Assembly: GCA_963724195.1 (NCBI GenBank)
Contig: CAVRTQ010000021.1
Coordinates: forward strand, 1 to 64,000
From: Solirubrobacter sp963724195
Lineage (GTDB): Bacteria; Actinomycetota; Thermoleophilia; Solirubrobacterales; Solirubrobacteraceae
Direction: 5' to 3'
DNA length: 64,000 bases
The stretch's first letter is position 1. Each line of letters starts with the position of its first letter. The notes below the pieces were generated by a model, which worked only from the letters and a program-made list of their open reading frames with translations, did no database searches and was not told the origin of the DNA. Shown in pieces: positions 54,917 to 64,000 of the stretch. Made by a program: the position numbers and the translations under genes.

Positions 54917-55706
54917 ATGGATCTGGGGCTGGACGGGAAGGTCGCCGTCGTCACCGGCGCGAGCAAGGGCATCGGGCTCGCGATCACGCAAGCACTCGTC
55001 GCAGAGGGCGCGCACGTGGTCGCCGGCGCGCGCTCGACCGACAGTCTGGAAGGGCTCGACGGCGTCACCGGCGTGCCGGTCGATCTCACTGGCCCCCGAC
55101 GGCCCGGCGCTGCTCGTCCGGCGCGCGCTCGACGACCACGGGCGCGTCGACGTGCTGGTCAACAACGTCGGCGCCGTCCGGCTGCGGATGGACGGGTTCC
55201 TCGGGACCAGCGACGACGAGTTCGAGTGGGCGATGCAGATGAACTTCTTCAGCGCCCTGCGCGCGCTCCGGGCCACGATCCCGGCCATGGTCGAGCAGGG
55301 CGGCGGGGCGATCGTGAACGTCGCGTCGGTCAACGCGTTCTTCCAGCCCGATGCCGGCACGATCGACTACGGCGCCGCGAAGGCCGCGCTGCTGAACCTG
55401 AGCAAGTCGCTGGCGCAGGAGTTCGGGCCCAAGGGCATCCACGTCAACTGCGTGTCGCCGGGCCCGGTCGCCACCGAGCTGTGGCTCGGCGACCACGGCG
55501 TCGCCGCCACCGTCGCGGCGGCCAACGGGATCGACGCCGACACCGCCCGTGAAGCCGTCGTCGCCAGCATCGGCGGTTTCGCGACCGGTCGCTTCACCAC
55601 GCCGGAGGAGGTCGCCACGCTCGTCACATTGCTGGCCTCCGAGCGCACCGGAAACGTCACGGGAGCCAACTACGTGATCGACGGAGGACTGATCAAGACG
55701 CTCTAG
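54917..55706 (+). CDS. Short-chain dehydrogenase/reductase (SDR)
   Basis: About 262 residues. VAVVTGASKGIGLAITQALVAEG (cofactor), then a frame break near 55097 (VDLTG resumes as APDGPALLVRRAL), LVNNVGAV, GGGAIVNVASVNAF (Ser), YGAAKAALLNLSKSLAQE (Y-x-x-x-K) and HVNCVSPGPVATEL, ending in the usual NVTGANYVIDGGLIKTL. Classical SDR, NAD(P)H-dependent; substrate unknown. Likely acts with the hydrolase upstream. Confidence 0.85.
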
Positions 55707-55719
55707 CGGGAGCCGTGGC

Positions 55720-55725
55720 TAAGCT
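55720..55725 (+). promoter_or_regulatory. Candidate leaderless -10 box (TAAGCT)
   Basis: Ends seven bases before the ATG at 55733. Confidence 0.35.
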
Positions 55726-55732
55726 CGGTCGG

Positions 55733-56284
55733 ATGACACGGAGCCGGACTCTGCCGCTCGTCGTCGCGGTGGTGCTGGCTCTGGCCGGCTGCGGCGGCGA
55801 CAACGACACTGCGTCGTCGAAGGCCGCCACCCCGGAGGCGACCGCGACCCCCACGCCGACCGCGACGCCGACGGTGGTCGCGGACGCCGAGCCCACGCCG
55901 AAGCCGGGCAAGTGCGACGAGGTCAAGTACACGCCCGGGGACGAGGGGGGCACGGTGCACCCGGAGTCGAACTTCTACGCCCCCGACGCGGAGAAGTTCC
56001 CGGCGAAGGCCGACCTGGACCACCTCCTGCTGATCGACAACGCGGTCGTCGTGACCTACGCCGCGAGCACCAAGAAGAAGACGCGCGACCGCCTCTACGA
56101 CTGGACGTACGCGGACGTCGAGAAGCGCACGCCGATCGTCGTGCCCGACAGCGACCCCGACGCGCTCCCGGTGCGCGCCCGGATCGCCACCGTCGAGCTG
56201 CGCTGCAACGGCTTCGACTGGGAGCGCCTGACGAAGTTCGCCAACCGGACGGACATCGCGCCGCTCCCCGGCGGCCACGGCTGA
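55733..56284 (+). CDS. Lipoprotein of unknown function
   Basis: 183 residues. Lipoprotein signal with lipobox LAGC (Cys about residue 19), a Thr/Pro/Ala-rich spacer (TPTPTATPTV), then a small domain (CDEVKYTPGDEGG, LDHLLLIDNAVVVTYAASTK, ELRCNGFDWERLTKFAN) with two Cys that could pair. Slight resemblance to DUF3105-like lipoproteins; not certain. Outer face of the membrane. Meets the DeoR gene tail to tail. Confidence 0.75.
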   Translation: MTRSRTLPLVVAVVLALAGCGGDNDTASSKAATPEATATPTPTATPTVVADAEPTPKPGKCDEVKYTPGDEGGTVHPESNFYAPDAEKFPAKADLDHLLLIDNAVVVTYAASTKKKTRDRLYDWTYADVEKRTPIVVPDSDPDALPVRARIATVELRCNGFDWERLTKFANRTDIAPLPGGHG

Positions 56285-57050
56285 TCAGGCGACGTCGATC
56301 GCGACGCCCGCGGCGCGGATACTCCGCGCGCGCGTCGGCGGATAGACCGGCGTCGGTGACGATCGCGTCGAGCTCCTGCGCGGCGGCGATGGTGAGCAGT
56401 GAAGCGCGGCCGAACTTGGTCGAGTCGATCAGCGCGACGGTGCGCGCGGCGTGCGCGCGGGCGGTGTTGATGACGTCCGCCAGGGGGCGCCGCGAGGTCG
56501 TGAGCCCCGCTTCGAGCGTGAGCCCGGCGGCGGACACGAACGCCGCGTCGAAGTTCAGCCCGGCGAGGAAGTCGGTCGTCCAGCGGCCGGCGAACATCCG
56601 CATGTGCTGGTCGAGCTCACCCGGCGCGGAGACGACGACGATGCGGTCGTCGACCAGCTCGTAGGTGATCGCGGGGGAGTTCGTGACGAGCGTGATGCCG
56701 GTCGCCGGGCCGGCCACGAGCTCGCGGGCGAGCGCGAGGCAGGTCGACGAGGAGTCGAGGAAGATCGTCGCGCCCGAGCGCACCTCGCGCGCGGCGTGCG
56801 CGGCGATCGCCCGCTTGGCGGCGTCGGCCTGCGCGACGCGCTGCTCCCAGCCCGTCGGGGGAATGGCGGGCGAGTTGCCGTTAGGCGTGGCCACGACGCC
56901 TCCGTACACCCGCTCCACCCGTCCCTGACGGGCGAGCTGCGACACGTCGCGGTGGATCGTCACCGCCGACACGCCGAGGTCGCGCGCAAGCTCGGTCAGC
57001 GTCACGCCGCCGTCGCGCGACAGCCGCTCGAGGATCTGCACGCGGCGCAT
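56285..57050 (-). CDS. DeoR-family transcriptional regulator
   Basis: About 255 residues from MRRVQILERLSRDGGVTLTE (57050). N-terminal HTH (LTELARDLGVSAVTIHRDVSQLARQGRVERVYGG) and DeoR sensor domain (SGATIFLDSSSTCLALARELV, TLVTNSPAITYELV, AFVSAAGLTLEAGLTT, VALIDSTKFGRAS, ELDAIVTDAGLSADARAEY). Family members bind phosphosugars. The frame breaks near 56325 close to the C-terminus; corrected, it ends AAGVAIDVA at 56285-56287. The upstream ATG at 57116 would put the operator-like repeat 57087-57103 inside the gene, so 57050 is preferred. Divergent from the third ThuA-PQQ gene, its likely target. Confidence 0.85.
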
Positions 57051-57086
57051 GGCGGGAGGAACGCTCACGGCGTAGTTGTTTATCAC

Positions 57087-57103
57087 AGATTGTCTGACAA
57101 TCT
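57087..57103. promoter_or_regulatory. Operator candidate between deoR-like gene and ThuA-PQQ copy 3
   Basis: AGATTGT-CTG-ACAATCT, a perfect 7+7 inverted repeat in an AT-richer intergenic region. A natural site for the adjacent DeoR protein. Confidence 0.5.
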
Positions 57104-57123
57104 CTTGCATTTTCATTCAAACC

Positions 57124-57153
57124 TTGACAAAGCTTTTCACAACCGACTAATTT
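57124..57153 (+). promoter_or_regulatory. Promoter of ThuA-PQQ copy 3
   Basis: -35 TTGACA (57124-57129), 18-nt spacer, -10 TAATTT (57148-57153), about 37 bases before the ATG at 57190, which has a GGAGAGGGAG site. A near-consensus sigma-70 promoter. Confidence 0.65.
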
Positions 57154-57189
57154 GGCGCACGAGAGAACGAATTCGAGGAGAGGGAGCTA

Positions 57190-60100
57190 ATGCGTCGGCT
57201 GATGGTCGTTTGCGCAGTGCTATGGATGTGCCTGGCTTCGGCCGGGACGGCGTATGGGCAGGCGGCGGACGAACCACGCGTGCTCGTCTTCTCGAAGACG
57301 GCGGCGTTCCGCCACGGCTCGATTCCGGCCGGCGTGCAGGCCATTCGCGAGTTGGGCACGGCCAACGCAGTTCGCCGTCGACGCGACCGAGGACGCGGCC
57401 GCGTTCACCGACGAGAACCTCGCCCGCTACGACGCGGTCGTGTGGCTCTCGACCACCGGCGACGTGCTCGACGCGGCCGCAGCAGGCGGCGTTCGAGCGC
57501 TACATCCAGGCCGGCGGTGGCTACGCCGGCGTGCACGCCGCGAGCGACACCGAGTACACGTGGAACTGGTACGGCGGCCTCGTCGGCGCGTACTTCAGCG
57601 GCCACCCGGATCCGCAGTCCGCGACGGTGGAAGTCGCCGACCACGCGCACCCCTCGACCAAGCACCTTCCGGCCCGCTGGACGCGCTCGGACGAGTGGTA
57701 CAACTTCCAATCCAACCCGCGCGGGAAGGTCCACGTCCTCGCCACCCTGGACGAGACGACGTACACCGGCGGCGGGATGGGCACCGACCATCCGATCGCC
57801 TGGTGCAGCTACTACCAGGGCGGTCGCTCCTGGTACACGGGCGGCGGCCACGCCGACGCCTCCTTCACCGATCCGCAGTTCCGCCAGCACCTGCTCGGCG
57901 GCATCCTGTGGGCCGCCGGCGTGCAGGCCAACGACTGCGGCGGCACCGTCAACAACAACTTCCAGAAGGTCGTGCTCGACGACAACGTCGCGAGCCCGAT
58001 GGGGCTGGACATCGCGCCCGACGGCCGCGTGATCTACATCGAGCGGGCCGGCCAGGTGCGCGTGATCGACCCGGTCACCTCCACCACGAAGACGGCGATG
58101 TCGACTCCCGGTGCACGACGCGCAGGAGAACGGCCTGCTCGGCATCGCGCTGGACCCGAACTTCGCCACCAACGGCTGGGTCTACCTCTACTACTCGCCG
58201 CCGACGAGCACGATCCCGTCACCGCGCCAGCACCTGAGCCGGTTCACGATGGTCGGCGACACGATCGACCGCGCGTCGGAGAAGGTCATCCTCGAGGTGC
58301 CGCATCAGCGCAACGAGTGCTGTCATTCCGGCGGCTACCTGCAGTTCGCGCCCGACGGCAACCTGTTCCTCGCCATCGGCGACGACACGTCCCCGGGCGC
58401 CTCGGACGGCTTCACGCCGATCGACGAGCGGCCCGGCCGTGAGGCGTTCGACGCCCAGCGCTCCGCGGCCAACACGAACGACCTGCGCGGCAAGCTCCTG
58501 CGCATCAAGCCGACGCTCGAGGGCGGCTACACGATCCCGGCCGGCAACCTGTTCGCACCCGGCCAGATGGGCACCAAGCCCGAGATCTACGCCATGGGCC
58601 TGCGCAACCCGTTCCGCTTCAGCGTGGACCAGAAGACGGGCTGGGTGTACCTCGCCGACTACGGCCCCGACGCCGGCGCCGCCGTCCCCGGCCGCGGCTC
58701 CGACGGCCGCGTGGAGTGGAACCTGATCAAGGCGCCCGGCAACTATGGCTGGCCGTACTGCCACGGCGGCGCGGCCTTCAACGACTACGACTTCGCCACC
58801 GGCCAGTCCGGCGCCGTGTTCAACTGCGCGCAGCCGGTCAACAACTCGCCCAACAACACGGGCCTCACGAACCTCCCGCCGGTGGTGGAGCCGACGCTCT
58901 GGTACGGCCGCGGCGTCGGGCATCCCGAGCTCGGTCGCGGTGGCGCGCCGATGGGCGGCCCGCGCTACGTCTTCGATCCGGCGGTTCCCTCCGAGCGCCG
59001 TTGGCCGGCGTACTTCGAAGGCTCCGCGATCTTCTACGAGTGGGGCCAGAACCGGCTCTACCAGTTCCATCTCGACGAGCAGGGCGAGCTCTTCGACACG
59101 ACGCCGCTGCTGACGTCGATGCCGTTCGTCCGCCCGCACGAGATGAAGTTCGGCCGCCACGACGGCGCGCTGTACATGATCGAGTGGGGGAGCGGCTTCA
59201 ACGGCAACAACCCCGACGCGCAGGTCATCCGGATCGACTACGCGGGCGGCCAGGTGAACCCGGTGGCCAAGGCCACGGCCACGCCGCTGTCGGGCTCGCG
59301 GCCGCTCACCGTGAAGTTCTCGAGCGTCGGCACCTCGCACCCGCAGGGCAGCCCGATCACCTACAAGTGGACGTTCGGTGACGGCGCCACGTCGACCGAG
59401 CTGCACCCGTCGCACACCTACACGGAGGAGGGCAACTTCACCGCGATCCTGACCGTCACGGACGCGCAGGGCCGCACGGGCACGGCGAACGTCGTCGTCT
59501 CGGTCGGCAACACGCAGCCGCAGGTCAAGATCGAGTGGCCGGTCGCGGGCGGCGTGTTCGCGTTCGGTGACCGGATCGCCTACAAGGTGCGCGTCGACGA
59601 CGTCGAGGACGGCTCGACCACCACCGGCGGCATCAACTGCGCGAACGTCGTCGTCGAGCTCATCCTCGGCCACGACGACCACGGCCACCCGATGCAGCAG
59701 CAGACGGGCTGCGAAGGCTCGTTCGTGTTCGAGCCCGACGGCGGGCACACCGACACGGACCAGATCACGTACGTGCTCGAGGCCCGCTACACCGACCGCG
59801 GTTCGCCCAACGGGCAGGTCGCGCCGATGCGCGGGAACGACCTCGCCGTGTTCCACCCCAAGCGCAAGCAGGTCGAGCACCACGATCCCGACGGCACGAT
59901 CCGCCACGAGCTCGCGACCGACCCGCTCGGCGGCAACCAGAACATCGGCTTCCTGACCGACAACATGGCGATCTCGTTCGCCGACGTGAACCTGGTGAAC
60001 ATCGACGCGCTGCGCGTCCGGATCGCGTCGCCGAACACGACCAGCCGGATCGAGGTCCGCAAGGGCTCCCCGACCGGACAGCTGTTGGGCAGCGCGAACG

Positions 60101-62069
60101 TCCCCAACACCGGCGGCTTCCAGAACTGGGGCTTCGTGGACGTCCCGGTCATCGACCCCGGCGACACGTTCGACCTGTTCCTCGTGTTCCGCGGGGCGAG
60201 CGGCTACCTGTACAACCTCAACTGGGTGGACTTCGTCGGCCCGGGCCTGGCGGCCGGCCCGTCGGCGGTGAGCCCGCCGACGGCGACGGTGGCGGAGCCG
60301 GGTGCCGGTGGCTGGTACACGTCGCCGGTCGAGGTGACGTTGAACTCAGAGGCGGCGCGGGAGTACCGGATCGGCACCGGCGCATGGACGCCGTACACCG
60401 CGCCCGTGCGCTTCGCCACCGACGGCGTGTTCCGGCTCGACTACCGGGCGCGCAAGGACGGGCTGCCGTCGGCCGGTCGTTCCCTGGAGTTGAAGGTCGA
60501 CCAGACCGTGCCGGCCACGACCGCTGTGCTGGACGGGGTCACCAGCGGCGGTACGTTCACCGGCGCCGTGCGGCTGACGCTCGCCGCCACCGACGCGACG
60601 TCCGGCGTGGCGCGGACGGAGTGGCGGCTCGCGGGGGAGAGCGCGCAGGCCTACACGGCCGCGGTCACGCTCCCGGCCGCCGCGGGTGAGCGCACGATCG
60701 AGTACCGCTCGCTGGACGCGGCCGGCAACGCCGAGCCGTGGAAGCGCGCGTCGTTCTCCTCGCCGAGCGGCACCGTGCCGCAGGTGGCGCTCGAATGGCC
60801 GGCAGCGAACGCGGTCGTGCCCGCGAGCGGTCGCGTGCCGTTCCGCGTGGCCGTGGCCGGTCGTGGGCCGGAGGCCTGTGCGGATGTGACGGTGCGGTTG
60901 CTCAACGGCACCACCGTGGCCGGCACGGCCAGCGGGTGCACGGGCACGATCGTGGCTCCGGCCGCGGCCTTGCTGCGCACGTGGACGCTGGAAGCGACCT
61001 ACACGGCCGACAAGGGCACCGGCGATCACGTGCCGCTGATCCGCGGCACCGCCACGCAGACGCTCCAGCCCACCCGCAAGGAGGCCGAGCACTACGACAC
61101 CGACGCCGCCGTCCGCACCGAGAGCACGGGCGACACGCTCGGCGGCGGGCTGAACGTCGGCTTCATCCGCACCGGCCAGGTGCTCAGCTACAGCGGCGTG
61201 AACCTCAAGGGCATCAGTGCGATTCGACTGCGGCTGGCGACGAACACCATCGGCGGCACGGTCGAGATCCGCAAGGGGTCGGCCACCGGCGCGTTGCTGG
61301 GTCCGCCACCGTGACGAGCACCGGCGGCTTCCAGAGCTACCGGTACTTCGACGCGCCGCTCACCGGCGTCACCGACGAGACGATCAAGCTCGTGCTCGTC
61401 TTCCGCGCCACCGGCACGCACTACATCGCGAACATCAACTTCTTCGAGTTCGTGGGTGACGGGCTGCAGCCGGAGCGGACGCCGACGCTGACCCTGCCGA
61501 GCGGCGTGACCGGGACGACCGGCGTGCCGGTGACGTACACGGCGAGCGCCACCGATCCCTACGACGGCGCCCTGCCGGTGACGTGCTCGCCGGCCTCCGG
61601 CACGCTGTTCCCCGCGGGCAAGACCACCGTCACCTGCTCGGCGACCAACGCGGGCGGCTACACGGCGACGGGCACGTTCGACGCCACGGTGTCCGTGGTC
61701 GTGTCGACGCCGGGCGATGTGGGAGCGACGGTGCCGGCGACGCTGGCGTTGACGCTCGGCACCGCGCCGACGCTCGGCACGTTCACGCCCGGCGTCGAGC
61801 GGGAGTACACGGCGCAGACCACGGCCAACGTGGTCTCCACGGCGGGCGACGCGGCGCTGACGGTGTCCGATCCCGGCCACCTGGCCAACGGCGCGTTCAC
61901 CCTGCCCGAGCCGCTCCGCGTCGAGCTCTCGAAGGCCGCGTGGACCGCGCCGGTCTCCAACGAGAGCGTCGCGATCACGTTCAAGCAGCTGATCAAGGCG
62001 GGCGACGCGCTCCGGACCGGCGCGTACAGCAAGACGTTGACGTTCACGCTGTCGACCACGACACCGTGA
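57190..62069 (+). CDS. Giant secreted ThuA + PQQ sugar dehydrogenase + PKD + CBM protein (copy 3)
   Basis: About 1,625 residues. Signal peptide (MRRLMVVCAVLWMCLASAGTA), ThuA-like domain (VLVFSKTAAFRHGSIPAGVQ ... MGTDHPIAWCSYYQGGRSW), PQQ dehydrogenase domain (SPMGLDIAPDGRVIYIERAG, NECCHSGGYLQFAPDGNL, NTNDLRGKLLRIKP, GLRNPFRFSVD), PKD (YKWTFGDGATS), and two CBM6-like modules (EHHDPDGTIRHELATDP and EHYDTDAAVRTESTGD). Next come Ig-like beta domains, an HYR-like domain (ALPVTCSPASGTLFPAGKTT) and the terminal domain shared with the GH32 enzyme (YSKTLTFTLSTTTP). Probably an extracellular carbohydrate oxidase. Frame breaks near 57370, 57480, 58110 and 61305. Divergent DeoR gene and operator. Confidence 0.85.
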
Positions 62070-62078
62070 GCTGAGACC

Positions 62079-62110
62079 GGGGGCCGGGCTGTGCACGCAG
62101 CCCGGCCCCC
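62079..62110 (+). terminator. Strong hairpin after ThuA-PQQ copy 3
   Basis: Perfect 13-bp stem (62079-62091 with 62098-62110), 6-nt loop, ten bases after the stop. Confidence 0.75.
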
Positions 62111-62174
62111 ACAACAACGCTGAATCGGCGCGCTGAGGGTACCGTCCAAGGGTCTCGACAAACCGGAGGAGACC

Positions 62175-63548
62175 ATGAGCGCCATCGAATACGCAGTCAC
62201 CAACCCCGCCACGGGGGAGACGCTGAAGACGTTCGACGTCATCAGCGATGACGATTTGAAGGCCGCGATCGGCCGGGCCCATGACGTCCGCCACGCCTGG
62301 GGCCGCGACACGAGCGTCGAGGAGCGGGCGAAGGTCATCGCGCGCGTCGCCGAGTTGCACAACGAGCGCAAGGCAGAGCTCGGCGCGATCATCACCCGCG
62401 AGATGGGCAAGCCGAAGGAGCAGGCTGAAGGCGAGGTGGAGTTCAGCGCCGCGATCTACCAGTACTACGCCGACAACGCGGTGAAGCTGCTGGCCGACCA
62501 GCCGATCGACCTGCTCGACGGCGAGGGCTCGGCCTTCATCCGCCGCAGCCCCGTCGGCCTGCTGCTCGGGATCATGCCCTGGAACTACCCCTACTACCAG
62601 GTGGCGCGCTTCGCCGGCCCGAACCTGGTCACGGGCAACACGATCCTGCTCAAGCACGCGCCGCAGTGCCCGGAGTCGGCCGCCGCGATGGAGGCCATCT
62701 TCCACGAGGCCGGCGTCCCCACGGACGCGTACATCAACATCTACGCGACCAACGAGCAGGTCGAGTGGGTCATCGGCGACCCGCGCGTGCAGGGCGTCTC
62801 GCTCACCGGCTCCGGCCGCGCCGGCGCCGCCGTCGCGCAGATCGCGGGCAAGCATTTGAAGAAGGTCGTGCTCGAGCTCGGCGGCTCCGATCCGTTCATC
62901 GTGCTCGCCACGGAGGATCTCGACGCCGTCGTCGAGCAGGCCGTCGGTGGCCGCCTGGAGAACACCGGGCAGGCCTGCAACGCGGCCAAGCGCTTCATCG
63001 TGGTCGAGGACCTCTACGACGCGTTCGTGGAGAAGTTCACCGCCGCGCTGACCGAGGTCGAGCCGGGCGATCCGACCTCGGCCGACTCGGCGATCGGGCC
63101 GCTGTCCTCGACCGCGGCCGCGGACCGGTTGGAGGCGCAGGTCAAGGAGACCCTCGACGCCGGCGCCAAGCTCGCCGCGGGCGGCGGCCGCGACGGCAAC
63201 TTCTTCAAGACCGCCGTCATCACCGACATCACCAAGGACAACCCCGGCTACACCGAGGAGTTCTTCGGCCCCGTCGCGCAGGTCTACAAGGTCGGTTCCG
63301 AGGCCGAGGCGATCGAACTCGCCAACGACACCCCGTACGGCCTCGGCTCCTACGTCTTCACCAGCGACAGCGAGCAGGCGCTGCGCGTCGCCGACCAGAT
63401 CGACGCCGGCATGGTGTTCATCAACGTGGTCGGGGCGGAAGGCGTCGAGCTGCCGTTCGGCGGCGTGAAGGCCTCCGGCTTCGGGCGCGAGCTCGGCACG
63501 TTCGGCACCGACGAGTTCGTCAACAAGAAGCTCATCCGCGTCGGCTGA
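62175..63548 (+). CDS. NAD(P)-dependent aldehyde dehydrogenase (succinate-semialdehyde dehydrogenase type)
   Basis: 457 residues with GGAGGAG seven bases before the start. Motifs: IMPWNYPYYQVARFAGPNL, GVSLTGSGRAGAAV (cofactor), LELGGSDPFIVL (general-base Glu), NTGQACNAAKRF (nucleophile Cys), EEFFGPVAQVY and PFGGVKASGFGRELG. Closest in style to short GabD/Sad-like succinate-semialdehyde dehydrogenases. It oxidises an aldehyde to the acid; the true substrate is not certain. A GGGTACC segment at 62139-62145 may be part of its promoter. Confidence 0.9.
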   Translation: MSAIEYAVTNPATGETLKTFDVISDDDLKAAIGRAHDVRHAWGRDTSVEERAKVIARVAELHNERKAELGAIITREMGKPKEQAEGEVEFSAAIYQYYADNAVKLLADQPIDLLDGEGSAFIRRSPVGLLLGIMPWNYPYYQVARFAGPNLVTGNTILLKHAPQCPESAAAMEAIFHEAGVPTDAYINIYATNEQVEWVIGDPRVQGVSLTGSGRAGAAVAQIAGKHLKKVVLELGGSDPFIVLATEDLDAVVEQAVGGRLENTGQACNAAKRFIVVEDLYDAFVEKFTAALTEVEPGDPTSADSAIGPLSSTAAADRLEAQVKETLDAGAKLAAGGGRDGNFFKTAVITDITKDNPGYTEEFFGPVAQVYKVGSEAEAIELANDTPYGLGSYVFTSDSEQALRVADQIDAGMVFINVVGAEGVELPFGGVKASGFGRELGTFGTDEFVNKKLIRVG

Positions 63549-63566
63549 TTCGTCGCGCCAGGGGCG

Positions 63567-63593
63567 GGTTTGTCGGGCTCAGGTCGACAAACC
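63567..63593. terminator. Hairpin between aldehyde dehydrogenase and HxlR gene
   Basis: GGTTTGTCG/CGACAAACC, 9-bp stem with a 9-nt loop, between two convergent genes; it could serve both. Confidence 0.5.
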
Positions 63594-63634
63594 GCCGCGC
63601 GCGTGGCGGCCAGTTCGGTCGTCGCCGCTCCGCT

Positions 63635-64000
63635 TCAGGGAGACGATCGCGGCAGCGGCTCGAGGAGCCGGTGCGGCGACCGCAGCGCGACGCTGATCGC
63701 GTCCTCGCGGATCACACGCGGCGCGGCGGTGCCCGGGCGCGTCTCGATCTCGTCCGGGGTAGGAGTCGTCGCGCACGTGGCGCAGCTCCCGGCCGCGGAG
63801 AGCTCCGTGCCGCACTCGGCATGGGAGAAGATCCGGACCACGTCGTCGCCGTCGACGAAGTGCCGCTCGCCCCACTGCATCAGCTGAAACAGGATCGGCC
63901 ACAGCTCGAGCCCGCGCGGCGTGAGCAGGTACTCGGCGCGCGTCCCCGCATACGGGGTGCGCTCGACCAGGCCCCAGTCGACGAGCGTTGCCAGCCGGTC
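63635..64000 (-). CDS. HxlR-family transcriptional regulator, 5' part outside the window
   Basis: About 121 residues visible. The wing and end of the winged HTH (DRLATLVDWGLVERTPYAGT then RAEYLLTPRGLELWPILFQL and MQWGERHF) are typical of HxlR. The extended C-terminus carries three cysteines (AECGTEL, GSCATCATTP) that could sense oxidation or bind metal; the final stretch (ISVALRSPHRLLEPLPRSSP) looks disordered. The recognition helix and start lie beyond base 64000. Confidence 0.82.
   Translation of the reverse strand, partial: DRLATLVDWGLVERTPYAGTRAEYLLTPRGLELWPILFQLMQWGERHFVDGDDVVRIFSHAECGTELSAAGSCATCATTPTPDEIETRPGTAAPRVIREDAISVALRSPHRLLEPLPRSSP

Noticed and set aside
1..64000. tRNA, rRNA, CRISPR arrays, integrases, transposases and riboswitches
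   Set aside because: Looked for on both strands by eye. No tRNA cloverleaf, regularly spaced repeat, terminal inverted repeat with transposase or known riboswitch core was found; a covariance-model scan could still reveal small RNAs.

Overview
The window is GC-rich, gene-dense DNA from a free-living, secretion-rich actinobacterium. The mix of SigB/SigF-type sigma factors, ThuA/PQQ-dehydrogenase secreted proteins, Thermoleophilia-style small proteins and GTG starts suggests the order Solirubrobacterales (Solirubrobacter or a relative). That assignment is inference from gene content; no rRNA is present to confirm it. No tRNA, rRNA, CRISPR array, transposase or phage gene was recognised.

Layout. 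0-9 kb: a membrane GGDEF protein, then two tandem copies of a giant secreted ThuA + PQQ sugar dehydrogenase + PKD protein, the second a degenerate pseudogene; each ends in a strong hairpin. 9-13 kb: chorismate mutase, two small membrane proteins, and a secreted GH32 fructanase with a domain nested inside a copy of itself, behind a clear promoter and two LacI-type operators. 13-26 kb: two GGDEF/EAL proteins, a ferredoxin reductase/fatty-acid desaturase pair, a SulP transporter, a small PQQ sugar dehydrogenase and a polytopic membrane protein. 26-33 kb: a stress-type cluster (TetR-PP2C fusion, two PRC-barrel/DUF2382 proteins, SigF-like sigma factor, DUF4230 protein, lone receiver, SRPBCC protein, ferritin-like protein). 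Four of these genes have a GGGTA box exactly 15 nt before the start codon, suggesting leaderless transcription.

33.1-45.9 kb is the most interesting part. A GH114 glycosidase and a large secreted deacetylase-like protein (Agd3/CE18-like) are followed by a tightly overlapping operon with a PelF-type GT4 glycosyltransferase, a polytopic membrane protein, a spherulin-4/GH135 (Sph3-like) glycosidase, a UDP-sugar 4-epimerase, secreted proteins of unknown function, two ferritin-like proteins and an L,D-transpeptidase. These are the enzyme classes of the fungal galactosaminogalactan cluster joined to the bacterial Pel glycosyltransferase. I infer a Pel/GAG-like cationic galactosamine exopolysaccharide system in an actinobacterium.

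46-64 kb: an RHH-GAF protein, a second SigB/F-type sigma factor, an SDR, a cupin, a deletion scar joining the remains of an MFS exporter and its regulator, the 5-oxoprolinase genes pxpA and pxpBC, an MDR oxidoreductase with a divergent LysR gene, a hydrolase, an SDR, a lipoprotein, a DeoR regulator divergent from a third giant ThuA-PQQ protein, an aldehyde dehydrogenase, and the end of a HxlR regulator.

A caution for every entry: about 20 otherwise intact genes carry single-base frame breaks with conserved sequence continuing in another frame. Most look like consensus indel errors rather than biology, so these genes are given as whole CDSs with the break noted. Only the second ThuA-PQQ copy and the 49.7 kb scar look truly decayed.
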